NCBI GenBank assembly: GCA_947044365.1
Contig: OX345638.1
Coordinates: 2,300,701 to 2,364,700 of the forward strand
DNA: 64,000 nucleotides
Origin: Petrosia ficiformis
Taxonomy: Eukaryota > Porifera > Demospongiae > Haplosclerida > Petrosiidae
Direction: 5' to 3'
Shown here one piece after another: positions 1 through 11,482 of the stretch (positions within the stretch are counted from its first letter, which is position 1; each line of letters begins with the position of its first letter). The translations under genes and the position numbers were made by a program. Below the pieces are notes generated by a model, which was not told the DNA's origin, did no database searches, and worked only from the letters and a program-made list of their open reading frames with translations.

Positions 1-786
1 ATAAGATCCTTAACAGGTATGTACTTTTTCTGTTTTTGTATTACACAACACAACAATCAATTGTGTTGTGAGTGGTGCCTCTTTATTTTAGATTGAGGGG
101 GAGTGTTTGGTTGGGAGGATTTTAATACAGTAAAAAATAATTTGAAGGGACAGTTTGGGTATATAAAAGGAAGGGTAGAGGTTAAGGACATCATGTTAAT
201 AGGGACAGGTAATTAGTACAAAAAATAATTTTATAGAAAAATATATGTAAAAATAAAAGGAATATGAAACGAGTAATGCAGGAGAGTCTTGAAGGGCTTT
301 TGAGTCTGATTTTATTTAGCTCCAGCCACCTCGGGGGAAAATATTCTTGAGGGGGGGACCACCAGGTTCTAAAACCATGCAGTAGTAGATTACCAATTGT
401 ACATAATTCTTCTCTATCTGAGATGATAATTGTAAAACTATTATATATCAATACCTCCATTCATTGCCTCGAAATAATTAGCAGCTCCTTCTATTTTCTC
501 CTTTCTCCTGCATAGATGTAGCGAGCAAGATCAATTTGTTCGTAATTTTTCATGTTTCCTTATCATCAGTGCCTCAACAATGTTTTGGAATAATTTTATG
601 TTGAACCATGAACCATGAACTATGAACTATGAGACATGAAGAATTAGTGAAACGCGAGCAAATATCTTCTTTTGCTTCAGTGTCGTTCTGGACATTGTCA
701 GGATATCTGTACTTTCCCATTTTTTCCTGTTTGAGTTGGGCTTTCTTTTCTCCGTCATAGTGTTCCATGTTCTTCTGTAGTTGCAA

Positions 787-1255
787 CATCCAGTCTATCT
801 TTTCCAGTCCTACCAGTTCCAGTCCATCTCTTCCAATCCTACCTCATCCAGTCTACCTCATCCAGTTCTGCAGTTCCCCAGTTCCAGTCTACCTCATCCA
901 GTTCCCCAGTTCCCCAGTTCCAGTCTACAGTGAGGTTTGTAATATTACATCAGTTTGCAGCAGTCCTACCAGTTCCAGTCTACCTCATCCAGTCCTACCA
1001 GTTCTCCAGTCCTACCAGTTCCCATCCAGTCTTACCAGTTCTTCAGCTCTCCTGTTCTCCGGTCTACCTCAGTCTTACCAGTTCTTCTGTTCCAGTTCTC
1101 CAGTCCTACCAGTTCCAGTCTACCTCATCCAGTCCTACCAGTTCTCCAGTCCTACCAGTCCTACCAGTCCTACCAGTTCCCATCCAGTCCTACCAGTCCT
1201 ACCAGTTCTCCAGTTCCAGTCCTCCAGTTCTCCAGTTCTCCACATCAACATCAAC
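787..1255. repeat. Imperfect CCAGT-rich tandem repeat
   Basis: Irregular tandem array built from short units such as CCTACCAGTTCCAGT and CTACCTCATCCAGT. All three plus-strand frames stay open and read Ser/Pro/Val/Leu/Gln-rich, as expected of a low-complexity repeat without stop codons. I see no exon signals supporting a gene. The 1-786 stretch before it holds nothing I can identify. Confidence 0.85.
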
Positions 1256-1645
1256 CCCACAAGAATTTTGTACCAGTACAAGCAGCATGCTGTTATATAC
1301 TGTCATATACTGTCATATTGCAAAATAAATTCATGCTTGCACCATTAAAAATAATAATAATTATTATTATTATAATTATAATCATAATAATAGTTTGGTT
1401 ACAGACATAAGTCGATACAATCATAATAGTGATACTTATTTCTTCATGATATTTCACACAGCTCTTTCCCTTTAATTTTCCTGCCTCTATATATTATATA
1501 CAATAGTTTCTTGACAAATTAATCTCTATATTTGAGACTTCCTTAACTTCCTCTTGCATATTTCAATTTGTTTCACTTGTTAGTAGCTCCATCTTTTGCT
1601 CTGATAAGAATTTTACTAATTCAATAAAATTTACTGATACATACT
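1256..1645. repeat. Dispersed repeat, copy 1 (direct copy at 3656-4040)
   Basis: About 390 bp, beginning near CCACAAGAATTTTGTACC and running through GTTTGGTTACAGACATAAG to the GAATTTTA block, recurs in the same orientation at 3656-4040 with small indels. The two copies bracket the coiled-coil/2A gene, 2.4 kb apart. Confidence 0.85.
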
Positions 1646-1662
1646 GTATATATATATTTTAG

Positions 1663-3593
1663 GATGAATTGGAAAAACAGCAAAAGAAAATTGAACAGAA
1701 TGGTAATGATAGTTATGAATATTTATTGATTATACTTCACTTGTAACTATATATATAAGACAATGGCTGAACTGAGGAAAACAGTAAAAAAACAAAAAGA
1801 AAAGCTTAAAACTTTAAGAAGAAGAAGTGAAAATTGAAAAAGCTGCGAATGAATCGTTGACTGTGAGGAATCAAGTGTTTGTCTATTCATCTATCTATTG
1901 ATATTTTGATTTCTGTTTTAGAATGAAGTGAAAATGCTCAAAATAAAAGCGGATAAAGCAAAAAAATATAAAGAAAAATTAGGAAAATTTAAAATGTATA
2001 GTGATATCTTAAGATTAATTACTTATATTGCAATAGTCACATGTACACCTGTTACCAGTACTGCCTGTGGTTTAAATATAATTCAGAATAGAACTAATCC
2101 TGAATGGTGAACAAAGTGAGGCAGATGTATTAATAGAGAAATCATCAGATACTAGTCTGAAAACATATGTAAGTAGGTTATCTTATGTTCTACATATAAA
2201 ATATCAGCAGATTCTTCATATTAGCTCTTAAAAAGAAAGTATGAAGCAGAGGAGATGGAAATAGAGTGTGATATATTAAAACAGCAATTATCTCAATTAA
2301 AAAGGAGAAATTTAGAAAGTAACTACTAAAACCCCCCGTCATCAGATATATCTTGCACATCGTTCCCGTTCTTGTTTATCTTCACAGCTGAGCCACTTCT
2401 CCTCCTCCTCCTTCTCCTCCTTCTCGTACTCTGTGGAGATGTGGAGAGCAACCCCGGACCTGGTGAGTATAATATTAATTGTATCTCTGATTAGATGAAG
2501 AGGCTGTTCACATATTAGATTGTGAGCAGTACTCTACACTGTTGAAATACATGCACAATCAATAAATGTTAATAAATAAATATCTTTATATATATATATA
2601 ATTATGGAAACTAAATGTCAGTTCATTTTATTTCATATCCTCTCGTTGCATTAAGCTCAATAGCTCCTGTAATATAACTAACTAAGTAACGTGTAGATAG
2701 AATTGATGTAATTATTATAAAATCTGTTGTTGATCCACTATTCATAGGACCACAAACTAACCAAGCCAACCCCATGAAAAGGTCCTTAATACCATCTGAG
2801 GGGAGGGTAAGTATTTATAAATAATAATTGTAATTGTTATATTTACAATTATTATGTTTGGACTTGGAACACTGCTTTAGTATTCTTTTTGATTAGATTA
2901 ACTATAATTAATATACTAATGTAATAATATTATGACTTATTCTACTACAAAGAAACTAATGATGAAGAAATTTAATCTCCCCGCAAATAATTATAGTATA
3001 TTCTTATAGGACATCACTCTACTCCAAGTGTTGATGTCTCTCCTCCAACTCTCTACCATCACCTGGATTTGCTCCCGTGGTTGGCTCACCAGAGGAGAGT
3101 AAGTTGCACCATCCAATTTGCTACATATATTGGTAATTACAATCTAAATGAATGACCAAGACGGATTTTCTGCTGCTCCATGTATCCTTTATAAGTTCTA
3201 TTTATGCGTAGATGCAAAATAATAATTAGTATCGTTTTTTCCTTTACTCCTGTTGTCTATAGGTGGCCACACATTTCATAACACATGGTATATTAGTGTG
3301 TTGTTATACACAATTATAATATATATCCTCACTAAGATTATATATATATATATACATATAATTTTAGTATGCTAATAGTAAGGATTGTAATATTTAAAAA
3401 TATATGTGTTTAATCCAGAAATGTGTACTTATTGTTGAAAAATCATTATTATTGCTCAAACTATATGTTTGTATAATATTTTATATCATTTGTTTACAGT
3501 TTACAAAACTGGATAAATACATGTCCACACTGCAGAAGAGTTTGTTTGGCTGAGGATGTGCTGCACCTCTATATCGATACTAGAAGCACATAA
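1663..3593 (+). CDS. Coiled-coil protein with internal 2A ribosome-skipping motif and RING-like C-terminal CPHC motif
   Basis: Split gene, 5' end not found. Exons with matching phases: 1663-1702, 1819-1862, 1922-1995, 2087-2168, 2225-2318, 2388-2462, 2748-2806, 3010-3098, 3500-3593. They join into an open frame of 217 codons ending TAA at 3591-3593. The first five exons encode a Lys/Glu-rich coiled coil (DELEKQQKKIEQN..., then ...LKQQLSQLKRRNLE). The sixth encodes ten leucines and then GDVESNPGP, the 2A consensus at which ribosomes skip the Gly-Pro bond. The last exon contains WINTCPHCRRVCLAEDVLHLY, resembling the final Cys pair of a RING finger of the TRAIP/RFWD3 kind; the first zinc ligands are not visible, so the RING is partial or lost. 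The 69-bp intron 2319-2387 removes an in-frame stop and has a good pyrimidine tract before CAG. The acceptor at 1818 is weak. The exon model is inference; the 2A motif is directly seen. It could be a decaying gene. Confidence 0.55.
2396..2461 (+). other. 2A-like ribosome-skipping motif with poly-Leu leader
   Basis: Ten Leu codons (CTC/CTT) followed by V-L-C and GDVESNPGP (core 2435-2461), matching D(V/I)ExNPGP. One base later the phase-1 donor G|GTGAGT ends the exon. In established 2A elements the ribosome fails to link Gly to Pro and continues, giving two products from one message. Confidence 0.9.
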
Positions 3594-3655
3594 CATCAGT
3601 ATCACATGTCCTTTGAAGAATTAAAGGTGATATTCATATTTTATCATAGGGAGAG

Positions 3656-4040
3656 ACCACAAGGATTTTGTACCAGTACAAGCAGCATGCTGTTATATAC
3701 TGTCATATACTGTCATATTGCAAAATACATTCATGCTTGCACCATTAAAAAATAATAGATCAAGTAATCATTATAATTGTTGTTTGGTTACAGACATAAG
3801 TTGGTGCAATCATAATAGTGGTACTTATTTCTTCATGATATCTTGTTATATCATACAGCTCTTTCCCATTAATTTTCCTGCCTCTATATAACATACAAAT
3901 TAATCTCTTTATTTGAGACTTCCTTTAATCTTTTCCTTAACTTCCCCCTTGCATATTTCAATTTGTTTCACTTGTTACACTTGTTAGTAGCTCCATTTTT
4001 GCTCTGATAAGAATTTTAAAATTTACTGATACAGTAACGA
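3656..4040. repeat. Dispersed repeat, copy 2 (direct copy of 1256-1645)
   Basis: Same sequence order as the first copy, including the duplicated ATACTGTCAT motif and the GTTTGGTTACAGACATAAG block. It follows the stop codon of the coiled-coil/2A gene, so its 3' UTR may run into the repeat. Confidence 0.85.
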
Positions 4041-4189
4041 TTCACAGCAGTGTAGGTACTTATGTAGGATTATATGGAGTGGTTTGTTTTAACTTCCAGA
4101 CCTTGTTCGCATGCTTTTTTGGTTTTGACATCCCTACATCTTCTTCCATTTTTATTGAAAATGTTTTTTATTATTCTTTATATATATGT

Positions 4190-4370
4190 TTGGCTATTGT
4201 GTATATGTAGTTAAGGAAGTTGCATCATTCCCAGGGCTCTGTCAATTAATGGGCGTGGCATGTAAAAGAATGTGCGCTCAAGTAATTTAGTTATACTGTA
4301 GATGAGTTAACTGAAAGTCATAGTACCATACTTAATTAATAAAAGGGGTTTTAGTTATAGTTATAGTCAA
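4190..4370. repeat. Dispersed GC-richer repeat and TTAGTT-rich element fragment
   Basis: The segment near 4210-4290 (GTAGTTAAGGAAGTTG, TCATTCCC, GGGCGTGGC) recurs inverted at 41255-41335. It is followed by a short fragment of the TTAGTT/AACTAAAA-rich element family. From 4371 to 5330 I see no gene or clear repeat. Confidence 0.6.
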
Positions 4371-5334
4371 CTATGTATACACGTACATGTACATACATAC
4401 GAAAGTACAAAATTACCCCTAAGCTATCAAATTAGGTATATCTACAAATTCACTCAAATTTGCACAAGCAAATGAAAGTCAACTTAAGAGTATAAGGCAT
4501 ATTCAGAATTTGAAGGGGGGGATATATTGCATAAATCTTCATATCGTGTAACTCTTCCTGGATGCTAAATTTCCCATACAAAATGGCAAAATGAATGAGT
4601 ACATACGTATGGTCAGTGTGGTTTAGGGCCAACCCTCCTCCAAAAATTAAGTTCTTATCCTGGATTCCCCAGTTTAATGCTTCATTAGAAAAGAGCAACT
4701 CTTGGTGACACTATTGTGGGTTTAGTTGCCACATTTTGTAATTATATTCATAGTAATCGTTTCCTGTGTTGTGATTTACATCATTTTTTGATTCTTAGCC
4801 AATAATTGAGCTTCATTTCAAAATAGTTCAACTATTCAAAATAATACAGCTATAATTATAGTCACCTTTCCATCTATTCATCTATTATATTATGATTATT
4901 ATCTAAATTGACCAATTAGTACTACCCCTGAGAATTGAATGGATAATAATACATATGTAGCTAAGATAGTGGTAGTTTTCATAACAGAAATGTTTTGCAG
5001 TTGTATTTACTTCACCCTAAAACATTGTTGAGCGCTTTGATCAAAAATGATCAGCCATATTTAATGAACTACATGAACAAAGACTGGATATGTCTGATTA
5101 ATCAATTTTAAAGTTTTCAACATAGTCAGTAATTTTGATTAATCGATTTAATTGCACACCCCTAACATAATATTCTAATATTACTTGGAGCTCGACTTAG
5201 AGGGTAATATCTAAAGATTTGGAGAATAAGAAGGTAATTGTGATACATACAACAAGTATCGTAGACAGGGCTTATAATTATATATATAATTATATATATA
5301 TATATACAAATATTATTTATATATAATTATATAT

Positions 5335-5705
5335 AATATGTATGTGTGTATGTATATACGTATTTACGTATATATGTATGTACGTACTTATTATGTATGT
5401 ATGTACAGTATGTAACTTATGTATGTATGTATGTATGTACATGTATGTATGCATTTACGTATATATATATGTACGTACTTATTATGTATGTATGTATAGT
5501 ATGTAACTTATGTATGTATGTATGTATATATGTATTTATGTATATATGTATGTACGTATTATGTATGTATGTATGTAATGTATGTATGTATGTATGTATG
5601 TATGTATGTATGTATGTATGTATGTATGTATGTATGTATGTATGTATGTATGTATGTATGTATGTATGCATGCATGCATGCATGCATGCATGTATGTATG
5701 TACAT
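5335..5705. repeat. (GTAT)n microsatellite
   Basis: About 370 bp of nearly pure GTAT/ATGT units. The open frames through it (Met-Tyr-Val-Cys repeats) are artefacts. It lies just downstream (minus sense) of the last recognised Calx-beta exon and is the reverse complement of the tract at 6115-6545. Confidence 0.95.
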
Positions 5706-5717
5706 ATAAGTACTTAC

Positions 5718-6850
5718 GTATTAAAAAGGAAGTTGACTAGTCCATTTGGATTATCATTACTTAATATAATTATTTGTGATGTAGTGTTATCCCCTAGAGG
5801 TACAGGTGTATCATCAGATACAAGGGATGCATACAGCAATTGGACATTAAAAAACTCTGGAACATCATCCTAATTAATAAAAGAACAAGATGAGTAAATA
5901 TAATAAAGTTATATTCCCTCGCCCTCCTATCTCACAAGCTTATATCATTTACAGGAATTTCTATTACAGTTGAGGCTACTCCTTCCATATCAATAGACAT
6001 CACATCATGATTAAAATCAACACCAGGTTCAGTGTTAAAATTCTGTGAACCTATTCCCATTGGAGAACTAGCTTCTCCTTGATATACCACTCGAATGGTA
6101 CCTGAATACATAGAGATAAACATACATGTACATACATACGTACATACATACATACATACATATATACATACACACATGCATGCATACATGCATGCATATA
6201 CATACATACATACATACATACATACATGTACATACATACATACATACATTATACATACATACATATACACATACATACATGCATACATACATACTTACAT
6301 ACATACATACAGACGTACATACATACATACATTATAACATACATACATTATAACATACATACATACATACATACATACATACATACATACTATATATACA
6401 TACATAATAAGTACGTACATACATATATACGTAAATACATATATACATACATACATACATACTATATATACATACATAATAAGTACGTACATACATATAT
6501 ATGTAAATACATATATACATACATACATACATGTATGTACATACTTACATTATGTATAAAGTTATACAAACATACATACATCATACACACAAGCCATTTA
6601 CTTTTTTCACAAAATGCATATACACAATTCAATACCAGATGTTCGAAAGTTTCTGATGAGTGTTAGAAACCCAGGTATAGATTCATCTACACTAACACCA
6701 AATGATAATGGTAAGAATTCAACTTCTCCATATGGATTATCATTGGCTGATACAGTCAACCCAGCCATTGATACTAACTGGTTCAACTCGTTCTAGATTT
6801 ACAAAGAAGGGTTCATCGGATATTATCATCAATCACTGTTATAGAAATGG
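5718..6850 (-). pseudogene. Calx-beta domain gene fragment (adhesion GPCR V1/FRAS-like repeats)
   Basis: Three minus-strand exon-like blocks. Block 1, about 6850-6638, reads EATISITVIDDN, then in another frame DEPFFVNLERVEPVS, then in a third frame LTVSANDNPYGEVEF...ESIPGFLTLIRNF, ending at donor ACATCTG|GTATTG. Block 2, 6101-5953, is a clean exon reading VVYQGEASSP...PGVDFNHDV...GVASTVIEIP. Block 3, 5869-5718, reads DDVPEFFNVQLL...IIILSNDNPNGLVNF and ends at AC|GTAAGT. The pattern (acidic DD-PE-FF, then NDNPxG, then GVDF) is that of Calx-beta repeats as in ADGRV1. Such domains are extracellular and Ca2+-binding. Blocks 2 and 3 splice in phase; block 1 has two frame disruptions, so the locus is probably decaying, unless block 1 hides small introns or assembly errors. 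No membrane domain is in the window. Confidence 0.65.
6115..6545. repeat. (ACAT)n microsatellite
   Basis: About 430 bp of CATA/ACAT units with a few variants (two copies of a TATATATACATACATAATAAG block). It lies in the intron between Calx-beta blocks 1 and 2 and is complementary to the 5335-5705 tract. Confidence 0.95.
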
Positions 6851-7139
6851 TTGCCTCACTTACACCCTTATATCAAAAAAAGAATGGATAGATATAAAAA
6901 CTGAAAAATAGATGCATTATACATGTAGTATACACGTCAGATAGCAGAAGAGAGAGATAGATATAAATACTGATAAATAGATGCATCATAAGAAAGCATT
7001 ATCTCCACATGTGAAAATAGCAGCTGTCAAAAGAATTATTTCCACATGTGAAAATAGCAGCTGAATTAGTGTGAATAGAACTGCTGAATTGGTCTTTTGT
7101 ACAATTACCAGTATTGATAAAAAAATTTATAATGAATGT

Positions 7140-7345
7140 ATAAAGCACTTCAAGCCTTTGCACTTAAAAGTGCTTATAATGTGCACTAATGCTATAATGT
7201 GCTTAAGTACAAGCTCAAGCACAAGCACAAGCAAAATTTAGTGCTTGTGGCTAAAAATTGCTTGAAAGCACTCCAAGCATTTAAAAAAAATGTGCTTAAA
7301 GTGCTTTCAAGCACTTTGAGCACATTCAAGTGCTTGACTCGTGTC
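7140..7345. repeat. Cluster of AAGCACTT / AAGTGCTT motifs
   Basis: About 200 bp packed with the octamer AAGTGCTT, its reverse complement and near variants, more than a dozen in both orientations and irregularly spaced. It is not a tandem repeat of fixed period. Outside the cluster, 6850-7140 and 7346-7735 hold no gene I can support. Confidence 0.7.
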
Positions 7346-7734
7346 GGAATTATTTGTAAATACTGATTTTGTGTACATGTGACATTTTCAGGGCAAACCA
7401 TGGACAACCAGAATATACATACACTGATCAGATTGTTTCAACATATTGGGTCTCATCAGCATGGTGTATCCCAAATTCACAATGCAATAATACACTGTTA
7501 TTTTGGACAGATTGACACTATGTAAATAGAGTAACTATGTACCTCCAGTATAAGAGATGTACTACTTTCCAATCAACCGCAAGCAACTGGTTGCATCAAC
7601 TATATCAGAAAAGCTACCGCTGCCTTCATCATCTGCAAGGTTTCTTTTTTCTTTCGTGTCTAGCATAGTCAGTATACCTCATATAAGGTAAATTGCATAG
7701 AACTCGCGGGATCCTGTTTCTTTTTACACTCCGG

Positions 7735-8945
7735 TATGACCATAATTATATTTACCAACATATGCTTACATGTATATGTACATATATATGTATGACAACT
7801 AGTACTGAGGGTCATACATGTAGTGCACATGACGATACTTATACTTAGCAACATATGTGTTCATGTATATGTACATACATGTATATATGTATGACTCTAC
7901 TAGTACTGAGGGTCATACATGTAGTCCACATGACGATACTTATACTTAGCAACATATGTGTTCATGTATATGTACATACATGTATATATGTATGACTACT
8001 AGTACTGAGGGTCATACATGTAGTGCACATATGACGATACTTATACTTGGCAACATATGTATTCATGTATATGTACATACATGTATATACATGTATGTAT
8101 GACTCTACTAGTACTGAGGGTCATACATGTAGTGCACATATGACGATACTTATACTTAGCAACATATGTATTCATGTATATGTACATACATGTATATACA
8201 GTATATGTCAATAAAATATCACCATACAGTAACAGTAATTACCTTAGTTCTACTGTCAGTATAATACAGTAAGTACTGTCTCACTACTGTGGTGTTGAAT
8301 TGACAAGTACACCAATTACTGTTGAAACTACTGTTGAACTACTGTAGTGTGATAATGAAACTACTGAGTAATTACTGTGTTGTATGGTGACTTTTTATTG
8401 ACATATACTGTATGTATGACTCTACTAGTACTGAGGGTCATACATGTAGTGCACATATGACCATACTTATACTTAGCAACATATGTATTCATGTATATGT
8501 ACATACATGTATATATGTATGACTCTACTAGTACTGAGGGTCATACATGTAGTGCACATATGACCATACTTATACTTAGCAACATATGTGTTCATGTATA
8601 TGTACATACATGTATATATGTATGACTGTACTAGTACTGAGAGTCATACATGTATTGCACATACATGTACATGTATGACGATACTTATGCTTAGCAACAT
8701 ATGTGTACATGTATATGTACATATTTATGTATGACTCTACTAATATTGAGGGTCATACATGTATTGCACATACATGTACATGTATGACCATACTTAGCAA
8801 CATGTGTGTACATGTATATGTACATATATATGTATATATGACTCTACTGGGTCATACATGTAGTGCACATATGACCATACTTATACTTAGCAACATACAC
8901 ATACATGTATATGTACATATATATGTATGACTCTACTAGTACTGA
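7735..8945. repeat. Minisatellite, unit about 101-110 bp, interrupted by a MITE
   Basis: About ten copies of a unit containing CTTATACTTAGCAACATATG, TATGTACATACATGTATAT and CTAGTACTGAGGGTCATAC. Copies differ by small indels. The array is split by a terminal-inverted-repeat element at 8203-8407. Confidence 0.9.
8203..8407. mobile_element. MITE family A, copy 1
   Basis: About 205 bp with inverted ends: TATGTCAATAAAATATCACC at the left and the complement of GTGACTTTTTATTGACATA at the right. The interior is rich in ACTACTGT/CAGTAATTAC. A second copy lies at 57545-57732. There is no coding capacity, so movement would depend on another element's transposase. Confidence 0.85.
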
Positions 8946-8949
8946 GGAT

Positions 8950-9182
8950 CATACAAAGGGGAAAAGAAGGAATAATAAGAGAGGAAGAAGAGGAGGAAGG
9001 GAAAGAAGAATGGGAAGAGAATGAAAATACATGTAGGTGAAGGAAATGGAAGAAAGGTGGAGAAGGAAGAGTTAAGGGAGACGAGGAACAGATAAGGAAG
9101 AAGAGGAAGTTAGAAGGAACAAATATCAAAAGGAGGAAAAGGAAGTCAAGAAGAACAGGTGGAGAAAAAGGAGAAGACATGT
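8950..9182. repeat. Purine-rich GA tract
   Basis: Plus strand is almost entirely A and G (AGGAAGAAGAGGAGG type) for about 230 bp. A minus-strand open frame through it is low complexity and not accepted as coding. It directly adjoins the donor of the exon ending at 9196. Confidence 0.8.
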
Positions 9183-9195
9183 CTGTACAAGGTAC

Positions 9196-9866
9196 CTTCT
9201 AGGTCTGGCACTATGAGAAGCTGAATGTGATCTACAAACTGTTTCAGGACGTGTAAAATGACGAGGATAAGGTTCAGCCAATCCACTATTAAATGTTAAG
9301 ATGACACCTTGTTGCCATAGAAATGCATACTGAGAAAACATCTTACACAATGACTAATGGATGTAAAAAGGAACAAATATCACATGTATATATGTACATG
9401 TACAGGTAGAGGTACATATGTACATGTAATGTTTGAGTACACTAAACATGAATTACATGCTACAATGTACACATGTTTATGTGTATATCATAATAAACAT
9501 AATAAAGTGAATAGTAAACTGATTACATGTACATTGTTTTGATAATACTATTTTAATACAAATAACTTATCACAGATCTACATGTACATGTGTACTTGTA
9601 CTTGTTTACACACACACACACCCTAACTATAGCACAAACACATACACACATGCACCCATACGTGCACTGTAGCACATACATACACATACAACCTGTATAC
9701 ATGTAAACACACATGCATACATCTGTGGTAATACATATTGATTTCATGGATGATGAACACATAATGATCAACATACATACGTACAGTTGTTACCTGGCAT
9801 TGTCTTGCACTGGTTTCTATATGAGCAGTAATCTTCTGTGCAACACTCAATACTTCATTATCATTA
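9196..9866 (-). pseudogene. Two linked exons of unidentified protein (NDNEVLSV...FLWQQ)
   Basis: Exon 9866-9794 (NDNEVLSVAQKITAHIETS...) and exon 9341-9196 (MFSQYAFLWQQGVILTFNSG...) join in phase 0, with acceptors GATTAG and GTAAG and donors CAG|GTAACA and AAG|GTACCT. The phrase SARQCQMFSQYAFLW faintly recalls the N-terminal tail of dynein heavy chains, but I would not name it. Immediately upstream, 9885-9945 is a short copy of the Calx-beta exon end (SIDMEEGVASTVIEI). No exon links this block cleanly to the one ending at 10058, so it is either a separate gene or what remains after deletion. Confidence 0.45.
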
Positions 9867-9944
9867 CTAATCAAATACATGAATCTCTATTACAGTTGAG
9901 GCTACTCCTTCTTCCATATCAATGGATATCACATCATCATATAC

Positions 9945-10050
9945 ATATATACATACATACACACATACATGTACATACATATATACATACATACATGCAT
10001 CCATTCATCCATTCATTCATCCATTCATCCATCCATCCATCCAGCCATCC
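9945..10050. repeat. (ACAT)n and (ATCC)n microsatellites
   Basis: A short ACAT tract followed by CATCCATC units, placed exactly as at 26160-26752 in the duplicated locus: next to the donor of the fifth coding block of the unidentified gene. Confidence 0.85.
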
Positions 10051-10057
10051 ATCTTAC

Positions 10058-11482
10058 AACATCCTGTTCAGTTTCACTAGGACTAGCTGGAGGAAGTCCT
10101 ACATTAATAAATCCATATCCACTGAGTCTAAAATTAATCATCTTATGAGTATCATGTAACAGTCATGTGACATACATGTATATACCTTCGTTGTTGATTC
10201 CGACTCATCATGAGTGATGTTCTAATATGTAAAAAAGGAATTCCATAACTTTATCCATCACTACACTAGAATGTATGTATACTAACTAGGCAACCATAAC
10301 CATAGCAAGTGATTATATTATGATATTTATTGTCAAGTGAAGATTCTGATACTACACAGAATGAAGTATTCCATACGTACATATACCATAGTGCCACATT
10401 TAGGGTGATCCCTGTAACTTTATGGGATCCCCTTTTGAATCACATTCTATTAGTTAAAGCATAGTGTTGTTTTAGTTAACTATAACTAAAACCCCTTTTA
10501 GTAAGACATTATGACATTTAGTTAACTAAATTAAACTAGAATCAAAAAATCTCAGAATGACTAAAAATCTTTTCACCTGCACCATTTCCTTCCCGTTCTT
10601 TTTTGTGTATGTCAAATTTCAATGCACAGCTTCATTATTGAGTTACAGTATAATCATGTATTAACCTTATGACATTAAGCTATACATTATATTACATATA
10701 AAGTCATTACATCATAATTTTGAGGACATCGTGAATGAGAACAGACTTTAGTTACATTGTAACTAAACTAAAAGTCTTTTAGTAAGCCTAATATTTAAGT
10801 CAATCAGCTATAACAGACATACATCATTTTTTTCAAACTAAAACAACACTAATCTAGTCATAAGTGTATTTATAGACATACGAATCTTTTGGTAAAGGTT
10901 CTTGTCCATATCTTCCAAATGAACTGGCTGGTGAATTACTGGCTGATAGTAGAATTGGTATGGTTGGTTCGTTTATTATACTACAAATCATTTCTTCTCT
11001 TCCTCGTAAATGAGTTGCAAAATATCTAAAACCCTGAAATTAAGGTTGAGTACAATGCATTTTGAGAAAACAAATAAAGCCGTTTTCTGAGAATTCATTT
11101 TACTTTTATAGTTACAAGAGGCTGAAGAAAGCTGAATTCTTTTCTGAGAATTCATTTTACTTTTATAGTTACAAGAGGCTGAAGAAAGCTGAATTCTGTA
11201 GCTTTTCACTGAAACCATAAATTTACATTTCTAGGCACTATCAAACTCCGATCTTTCTCAGAGAGCAACTACAGTTACCCTACCAGAGGGGGTGGGTACC
11301 AAGACTATGTCACATGTACATTATAATATGTATGTACATACATAGCATACATACGTACCTTTACACACCCAACTTTCAATAGTTCAGAGAGAAAATGATC
11401 ATGATTCAGTTTTTTCTTCTCTGCCTGTGTTTATAATCACATAGTATTGAATAATGAAATACACTACTAAGTCCCTTACCAT
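10058..11482 (-). pseudogene. Unidentified gene, duplicate copy 1 (5' part only)
   Basis: Minus-strand exons: ATG 11482-11480 directly followed by donor GTAAGG; 11424-11359 ([20 protein letters not shown]); 11033-10882 ([15 protein letters not shown]...); 10221-10186; 10127-10058 ([20 protein letters not shown]). Phases 0-0-2-2-0 agree. Each exon has a counterpart at 26755-28085, so this is a segmental duplicate. The next exons of the other copy ([12 protein letters not shown]...) are missing here and a Calx-beta scrap lies in their place, so the copy is probably truncated. A 55-bp intronic segment is tandemly doubled at 11085-11205. I do not recognise the protein family. Confidence 0.6.
10461..10854. 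mobile_element. MITE family B (TTAGTGTTGTTTTAGTT ends), copy
   Basis: Ends TAGTGTTGTTTTAGTT and AACTAAAACAACACTAA are inverted repeats. The interior consists of further AACTAAAA/TTTTAGTT blocks and a TTAACCTTATGACATTAAG stretch shared with the repeats at 50800 and 56450. Related copies lie at 23099-23414, 27143-27421 and 51212-51567, with a lone end at 41932. Confidence 0.8.

Noticed and set aside
1753..1840. Exon beginning ACAATGGCTGAACTGAGG
   Set aside because: Its frame meets TGA after SEN; splicing directly from 1702 to 1819 keeps one continuous coiled coil.
5346..6666. Long open frames of Met-Tyr-Val-Cys or Tyr-Ile-His-Thr repeats on both strands
   Set aside because: They only reflect GTAT/ACAT microsatellites that lack stop codons in several frames.
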